From: Candidatus Omnitrophota bacterium
Lineage (GTDB): Bacteria > Omnitrophota > Omnitrophia > Omnitrophales > Aquincolibacteriaceae
Assembly (NCBI GenBank): GCA_016196565.1
Contig: JACPXK010000083.1
Location: 1 to 51,461 of the forward strand
Length of the DNA stretch: 51,461 bases
Direction of reading: 5' to 3'
The notes under the pieces are model-generated. The model was not told the DNA's origin and searched no databases. It saw nothing but the letters and a program-made list of their open reading frames with translations. This document shows, piece by piece, positions 41,901-50,900 of this stretch (positions are counted from its first letter, which is position 1; each line of letters opens with the position of its first letter). Both the position numbers and the translations under genes were made by a program.

Positions 41901-44900
41901 CGTGGCTTACGCCACGCATTTAAAAGATGTGCCTCGAACTCTGGCTCAAAATCACTCGAGCGTTATCGCGCGGCGTTTGGTCATGGGTGTAGAACGCAGT
42001 TTTAAGAAGAGATTTCTTAAGGAAGGCGTTGCCCGGCTGAGCCATTCCTTAGACACCCTTCGGAGTGCCGGCGCTCCCGAGGAAGTGATACGTTGGGCCA
42101 AAAATTATTATTCGGCCATTATTTTGGACCAACCTGTCAAAGAAGACGAAGTGGACCGGGATCAGGAACAAATTCTCACGACGAGGCGGCCGCGTCGTTT
42201 GAACCCGACCTATATTCCGACGGAAGATGAAAGAATTCTCATCAATGCCATCCACAATATTTATCCTGAAAAATATTTTTCAAGAGGAAATTATTTAGGC
42301 GTGCTTTTTCAAGCCAATTCCAATGACTTGAAGCAGAAAATCGAAACATGGAGAAGCGTGGATTTGTCCGGCCTTCAGGGTTGGAGGTCAAAATTATTTC
42401 CTAAGCCGTTGACGATGCATGAATTGCGCGATAAAGGAGTAGGAGAAACCACGAATATTTTTGATTTATGGGTAAAAAAGTTTGAAGCTCTCAGGCAAGA
42501 TCTTCTGGGTCAAAATGTAAACATGCAAACCGTGCTTAGACTGATTCAGGAAAAAGGATTAATGAATGTTGACGGCGCTTTGAAGGAAGCTGAGGAATTT
42601 GGCAAATTGTTGGAAAAACTTTCCTTTTCCAAACAGGACCTTTGGAATCCGGATGCGCCCGGACTATATTCCTCCGAGGAGCATGCCGCACAAAACATCG
42701 AGAGTATTGTTTTCGATATTCTCCACCACCGTTTTCCGGTTTGGTATCCCCGCCATATTCATTGGGATGAACTTGATCTTATCCTGGGAATATCCCTTGC
42801 GGTGAAGGAAAAAAATTTAAGAACAGCGGTGCGGGTTGGGCAATATGACCCCTTTGAAATTCGTCACGCCGAGTCGCCGTTCATTCCGGGGGCCGTGGAA
42901 ATTGATCTCGTAGGGGATTTGCATCATCCTCAATTCGTCATTTTAGGGGCCAATAAAAGCGGGAAGACACAGCTTATTCGAACGGTGCAAGCATTGGTCC
43001 TTTTGGCCCGTAAAGGCCTGCCAATTCCTGCGGACATGAAAATCCCTGAGTATGAACAAATCCTCACTTTTTTTGGCGGCCAGCAAGAAATGACAAATCA
43101 TAAATCTTATTTCCGTGCGGTTGCAGAGCGGCTTCTTTCTATCCTGAAAAACGCGACTCCGAATTCTTTGATTATCATGGATGAAATTCACGGCAGTGAT
43201 TATTGGGAACTTTCCGCGCTTCAGGCCGCGATTTTAAAATACCTTCACCGCGTTGGGGCCACGGTGATTCTTAACACCCACATGCGCGAAGGATTGGCTT
43301 TGGCGCGGGATATCCCATCGCTCAAATTTTTTAAGACGGATGTGACCCGCGATGAAGACGGTACCCTGCATTTTCATTACGCGGTATTAGAAGACCCCGA
43401 AATAACCTCCCAAAGTTTTGGCATTGAAAGCGTCAAAGATCTCTTAACTCCCGATCAATACCGGCGCGCCTTACAAATCCGTAGTCAGATTGAAGAAGAG
43501 ACGGCCCTGCGTAAGAAAAGAGAAGCCCGATACCGGGAATTGGTCTTGGGCCTGGCGGCGCAGCCGGCTGATTCGTTCGGGCGCGGCCTCCTTGAAAAAT
43601 TAAAACAGTGGGACCTTGAATCTGCAGTGGAAGATTTCCGCCGGTTATTTGGCAGCGCGGACGCTCCGGCCCCGGATGTTGTGGCTTTTGTCGATCAGGA
43701 AGAGCTTTGGGAAAAATATTTTGACGAACCCAAAAAAATCCTCCTTTTGCATTATCTCAAAGAACAAATTCTGCTTGGGCGTGAAGATGAAATTGAGTCT
43801 CTTACGGCCCGCTCTGAGACACGGAGATTTTTTTATGATAAGAGTGTTAATTTGTCTTCAAGAGTAGCGGGGGCTGTTTCCCGAATAAACAATTTCATGC
43901 GGGCAATAAGATTATTAATGGTGGGCGGAAAAACTCGCAAACAAACAATGCCTTTCATTTCTTTGGAGGGGTATCGCCGAGGATCACAAAAATCTTTGTC
44001 CTGGGTCAATAAGATTCTTAGGCTTTCTTTGGCGTATTTGTATACTTGGCCATTTTTATATCCTTTTGGGCAACGAATAATATCGCAGCCTGATTTCTTC
44101 AGGAAATCAATCAAATCTCCGTGGATCATTTCATCGGCGAGAAATTTAAAAGGAATTTTAGGCGGCTTTGCCACGAACGCGGAGATTATTTTCGATCATT
44201 TCGCCGGCATGATGCAACACAGCTTGAACGGCCTTTTTGGAGAGGGAAGGATAGCCTCGGAGAATATCATCAAGGGAATCGCCGCCTTCAAGCATATGAA
44301 GGATCAAAGCAACGGGGATGCGGGTTCCCTTGAAGCAAGGTTTCCCATGACACACATTAGAATGGATACTCACGTATTTTCGCAAGGTCATTTTCATGAG
44401 GAAAAAAGTAACATACATCAGGAATCGGGTCAAGGAGCAATTCTCTCCCGCTCTGAGGCACGGTCAAATAGTGAAACTACCGCGGAGCCATGGAGAGCCG
44501 TTCTCAAGGATTTGCGGGGCGGATTTTATTTTCCCGCGGCGGGCATTCAAATCGAGTCCACGTTGAAACGGTTGGAAGACATGCCGCATGTCAGCGAAGT
44601 TTATTTCAATGATATTCTCCCCTACACGGAAAAACTTTATTTGCGGACTATCCGTTTCTTAAGAAAAAAAGGGCATGAGGCGGAGCTTGAGGGCCCCAAT
44701 ATTCTCCGCATCAAATATGGCAAAGGAAATCAAGCGGGCAGGGAATTTAAAATTCATTTTATTCATGGCGATGCCTTAGAAGTTAGTCCGCCAGGCATTG
44801 ACTATGTTCATATTCATACTCCGGGTGCGATTGGAGAATTGGCGGATGACCCTCGTTTTTACGCCCGTCAGCTGATTCTTCTCAGTGAAGGAGGAGTGCT

Positions 44901-47900
44901 TGAAATCAGCCAAGGGGCTTCTCCGCTTTTTCGATTTCTCACGGATGCAAACCATTCGCTCGAGCGGGAACTTTTGGGCTTTGAATTTATCGGAAAACAA
45001 GAAAAGAAAGAGGGAGGTGGTGATTATTTTTATCGTAAAGTCAAAACCGCGGACGCGCAGAAAATAGAAGCCTTCATTGACCTTGATCATAGATTGTATC
45101 GAGCGTTCGGCGGGCAATTTTTATATCAGTTTGTCGGTAAGCTGCGGCTTGAAGAGGCGACGGCTTTTCTTAGAGATTCATCCTTATGGAAATTTTTTGA
45201 TACCCACGCGGGAGTGACTGCCTTGCTTGATCTTTCGCGTGTCTTGCCGCGCGAAGTCCGGCCGCAGGTGGAAAATAAAATTCGTACTGTGCTTCAAGAA
45301 GGGATGAAACAATCTGAGGGAAAAATTCCTTCGGCTTTCAAACAATGGCTCGAAAAAGGTGATGCCCGTATTTTGACGCCCGATCCTCAGGCCTTTACGG
45401 ATGAATTAAAAAGGGTTTTGCCTTCGCGGCTCCCTTTTCGTATTCCCATTGTGGAAGAATTAGAGAAGGGAGATTTGAAAACACTCTGGGGGCCCATTGA
45501 AAACAGGCCGGATATTTTGAAGCATTTGGGAATAAAAACCCAGGATGACCTTGGCCATAAACTCGGAATTTTGGGAAAACCGGCTTCCCTCGCAGACGAC
45601 GGCGCCCTCAAAGCCCAGCTTGAACATATTTTGAGAGAAGCTGAAGATTCCATGCGGCGCCGTGCTTGGCAAGAATTATTGGGATGGGCTTATCTTTTGG
45701 ATTATTTGGAAATTTCGGAACCAGAAAAAAATGATACAGAAATACTTTCGCTTATGAACCGCATCAAAATTTATCGCGCGGCCGCACTGAATGCCCTGGC
45801 GCTTCGACAAAAATTAGGAAGCGCCTCCTCGCTCGGGGCTTATTTAAACACAGATAGAAAATTTAATTCGCGTGAAGCGCTCGAGCTCATCGAAGAGGTG
45901 AAACGCAGTCCCGGTAATCTCGAAGGAGACTTAGAAGTCATTTTACGCAGTGAAGAAGCTAAGGCCCGTGCGCTTCTTGATTTGGATTTCAGACTGCCCG
46001 ACAATCGCGCCAGAAGCTTTGTGCGAAAGGCCCAAATCCCGGAAGGTGAAAAGTGGGCATTATTGGCAATATTCAAAGCGGAAAGAATCGAGCGATTGCT
46101 TGGCAGAATTTCGGAAAAGCATGACGAACACTGGGAAAAATTGCCGGATTATCCGGAGCTCTATCGAGAAAAACTGACCGGCTATGCGAGGGACTCGTTT
46201 GCTTATTGGCTTCTCATGCTTGCCAGTTCCGAGAATGCCTTTGAAAAAACCAGCTCACGTCAAGATTGGATTGAGCTTACGTTTAAAGTATTTATCAAAT
46301 TGCTTCCCTATGCGGAGCGTGGTCTTAAAGAAATCCCTGATCAAAGAATCAGTTTGCTTTTGGGTGCTTTGGCAGACCCGATGGAAATCCCGCCGCAACT
46401 TGCTAGAGAAGCTCTCGAAAAAAATCCCAAGGCTTTGGCCAATCTGGCTTTTATATCTTTTCGCCTGTTAAGGGTGGTAGCAAAGGTTTTCGAATTAAAG
46501 AACGCACGAAGATGGTTTGAAGATTTGGCGCAAGCTCAAGCCGAGTTTCTTCAAGGCCATGAAATCTGGATTCCTGATCATCTTGTCACGATCGAGACTG
46601 CACGGGACATACCTTTTCCAACTCGCTCGGAAGCACGGACACTCAATAAGGACGAAGAGCTTTTCCCCAATCTACGGAAAGTGCCGGGAGCGGCGGTTCA
46701 GTTTGGTGATATAGGAGAGCGCGAAGTGCTTCTTTACGACTCTCAATACAAAGGTAAGCGGGAAATCTACCGTCAAAAAATCATTCATTTGAAGGAGTTT
46801 ATTCGAATCCTTCTGGCCCGCGAAGGTGTGGGAAACGAATCTACCGGAGCTGAGGATTTTCGTCCGTGGACCCGTTATCTTCCGGACTATGAATTAAATA
46901 TCAATGCCCGGCTTCATGCCGGTTCTCCCGATTGGAAAAAAGATGGCTGGATCATTGAAACCTTCAGCGACAAAAAAGCCAAAAAATTCCTCCGGCAAAA
47001 CGTATACCTTTTCCGCGTCAATGAAGGGCTGACGAATAATCTTCCTAGTGATGAAAAGACTTTGGTGGTTTCTTACACGCCAAATTTTCATGTGCCAGGC
47101 GACAGCGCGAACCGTGTTCCTTATGGTGAGTACGAAGCGCTTGTCAGGACGCCGGATGAACAAATCGCAAAAAGCCTTGAAGTTTATGGCCGGGATACAA
47201 GTCCTATGGGTGTGGAGATTTTCCGCCGAGCTGTTCAACGGATCATCGACAAATTTTTTGTTTTGGGCGATGTCATTATTCCGGGAACGCTCATTTACGA
47301 TTACGATTTTCCAAAGATCAACCGGCAAAAAGTCAGAGACGAACACGAATTTGAATTTCCCCGCGTTTGGAATCCGTATCGGAATGTTTCTGAAGACTTT
47401 GAGCTTGACGCAAGCGATATACCTGACCGCGTGCAATTAGAAATTACGGTCGAGATTAAAGAAGATTGGACAACTCAGTTTAGCGTAAAAATCCATGACG
47501 AACTCCGGAATCTGTTAGTTTTGGAAGGTGAGCAAGTCATCGACCAAGTCATCATAGGAAATTTCCCTAATTTGCGTTCCGAAATGAGAAACGATTTGCC
47601 GCAGCTTGAATCCGAGGTTTTGAACCATTCGGTGACGTGGGTAAATCTGGAGCATGCGATTGCGGAAGCGGAGCAATCTCCGGGTGAAGAATTTTTGAAC
47701 CGGTTGAAAGGGTCTGATCTCGATCTTGGTCATGCCCAATTTTCAATTCCTGATTCCAAGGTTCATTTTGAATTGGATTTGGCAAAGCTTAAAGAAAACA
47801 TGACAAGCCGGTCTCCGAAACCTGTTACGGTTCATTGGAAATCAGACAGCCCTAGCGGGTCTTTTAAAGTAAACGAAGTTCAACTTGTCCTTGCGGATAC

Positions 47901-50900
47901 GAAAGCACGCCCTTTTCTGGCGTCTGAACTTAAATGGCATGAAAGTCCTTTGCCCGATACCAAGGGTTTTGAGGCAATCCCCGAGGGATCTTATTGGGTT
48001 GCCGTGCGCTTGGGGGCGGCGCTTGAAGGAGAAAAAGAAGGAGAATTCCGCGTTTATCTTCCCAAAGTATTTTTTGAAAATTCATCGTTACTCAACCCGC
48101 AGGAACTCGAAAGTCTTATTTTCTCGGAAATGATCGGAGCCATTGCGCGTCGCGCTCTTTGGGAGGAGCATGCTGCCTTGAAGGGAGAGGAAAACGGCCG
48201 GGAAATAGCCGGTAAAATTTGGGAAAAATCAGAAATATTGCAAGCAGAGCTTGAAAAACCGGGTTCCGTTTTGGCGAAAACTGGAATGAAGGATGGAATG
48301 ACAGGGTTGAAAGAATTTGAAGATAAGCAGGAACAAAAATGGAGCCAGGCGCTTCGTGAGCCTATCGAGGATGTCATTCCTATCGAAGCCGGTTTGCACA
48401 GTATTTTGAAATATCGTCCCGGTCACATTGTCGATTTTATCGAATTTCTCCGGGAATTTATCGGAGCGTGGAAAAGAGGGAAGATTATTTTTTCGTCCGA
48501 ACTTAACAGCTATATCGTGCCTATCCTTAATTCCTTGGCAACACTGGCTGTCAAAAATGGAATTCCGCATCATAGTTTATTCCGCTTCGATATCCGTCTT
48601 CGTTATCAAGTTCATACGGATCCTGCGGTCTCCAGCGCTTATGAATGGTTGGGCAGTAGCGCCGAACCCGCTGAAATTAATCTTAGCAAATACTTATTTG
48701 ATGAAGGTGAAATATTCGAAGAGGGATATCGCGATTATAAAAAAATGCTTGAAGAAAGGAAGCAGGATTCGGGTCATTCGGAAGAAGCATTGCGCGCTCA
48801 TTATAAACAAGGTCTTTTTTATATGCATTTGCGTGCCGAAAATATGCATTTTTTAGATTATCAAATGATGGACTGGATGACCGTAAACCGCGGAGCGCGT
48901 AACGAATATGCCGAAATTCAGGATTATCTTGAACACCTCATTATGGAGTTTTCTTCTGGGAATTTGAAGGCCGAGGAAACGCTTACGCATGAAGAGATTC
49001 AAACATTGAGAAAAAATCTGGAGGAATCATTGTGGGCTGATGGGAAACAGCGGCCCAATCAAAGCCACCAGTTTGCCATCCTTGAGCTTATGGCCATCTT
49101 TTCAGTTTTGTTGGACTGGGCATCGCTTCACAAACTTTCACTCGATGATGTCTGGCAAATACTGCTCTATCTTAAAAAAGTGCTTTTGATTTCCGAAGAG
49201 CCAAAACTTGTTTTGGACATGCTCCGTTTATCAACCGGTCCTGAAGATTTTCTTGAGAAATTATTGGCTTATATTGAATCGCGATTAGACGCTGTCAATT
49301 CCACTCTCAGTGATCCTGATTTTGCTTTGTTCTTTAAGTTGGCTGGAACGCTGCCGCACACTTTTGGTGTGGACGAAAGAGGACAAATTTTCGCGATTAA
49401 TTTATCCCGCGATATAACTTGGGCCAAAAATTATTATTCCCGGCACAAGCATTTTCCTCCCGTGGCATCTTTACGTTCTGAAATGAGAGGGGAGTTACCG
49501 CCTCCGCAATCCAAATCTTTCATTCTTCTGCCGGGAACGGGAAGCAAAAAGCGCCGCATAGAAAGATTTGCCGTTTCTGAAAATCCTGCCGGAGCGATTG
49601 ACCCTCGATTTGAATCTCGTCTTCGTGAGTTAGAAGAACGACTTCAAAACGTTTTTACTTATGTCCCGGAAGGCGATCGATTAATCCGTGATTCAAGGAA
49701 TGAAACTCCTCCTTATTTTGTTAAAGAAGGCGCGAAAACATCGCTTTGGATCTCTTATTTGCTTCAATACCCCGTTTTGGCGTTTTGGGAGTTTCAAAAA
49801 TATAAGGAAGAATCCTTGCCCAAATTATTTGGTTTTTACGAAGGTTACTTCGTGCATGGATTGGGACATAGGGTGGATTGGAACGGGGGAATTAAAGTTA
49901 ATGATGAAGAATATTTTAGAGAAAGAAGAAAGGCATTAATTTCGAGATTTAATTTTGATAAGGAAGAAAGGGCTTTGATTATCGGAGACCAAGGCGATTT
50001 GAGGGCTGAGAAATACCGCTGGATGATCGGCCAAAGGGGGAAAAAGACGGAAGGCTATGGAGAAAGAGGATTTGAAATTATCCGGGAAAAAATATTCAAA
50101 TCACATGGGGTTAGCCGGGGAGGGGTCCTTTCCATGGCCGCGCGGCGGATTAGTTTTGAAAATAATGGCCCTGACGGAAGGGCGGAAGATTTAAATCATT
50201 TGTTAGAAGATTCATGGGAAGATTCCCCGCCGGAGATCAGAGAAATTTATGAGGCGATGTCCGCTTTTTATCGCGATTATTTTAACGTCCTCGAATATGT
50301 TCCTGATTGGATGGAACATCTCGGTCCCCACGATAAAGAAAAAGAAATTGTCCGCGATCCTAAAACACTGGTCCCGATACAGCTTAAAGCCGCGATCAAA
50401 GAAAGGACCGCACAATTCCTATCGACGGCCCGCGCCCAAGTAAAAAGCGGCCAGCATAAAAAAGTAATTCAGATGATGAATCATCTGCCGTTTGGCGACC
50501 CCGATTTGCTTCGAGCGATACCTCTTTTGGCTGAGATTCTAAGGAGCGCGCCGGATCCTGTTGCGGAAAAAGCCGCTTGGGCCTTGGGTCAAATCAAATC
50601 CGATCAAGAAGCGGCGCTGACTTCTTTAACTCAAGCTATCGGGTCCCGCCGTCCTGAAAATGTGAAACTCGCCGCCATGATTGCTGTCGGAAGAATCGCA
50701 TTAGCTTCTTCCAAACGGAACGGAAAACTTTTCAGGAAAGCGGGCCAGGAAATTCAGCATCAATTAAGCAAAGGTTTTCTCAAAGGACTGGAAGACGCCG
50801 CGGCTTCTGTCCTGGAAATCCTCGGAATGGAAGTGAAAAAAACAGGGCCGGGCACGTTTGAAGCAGACGGTGTCGAAGCTGTACCGGCATTGATTGAAGC

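Noticed and set aside
17101..44500. Frameshift or chimeric assembly explaining the mixed modules
   Set aside because: The frame never breaks, RSExR motifs and repeats run through the whole length, and module borders coincide with them; long-read checking is still advisable.
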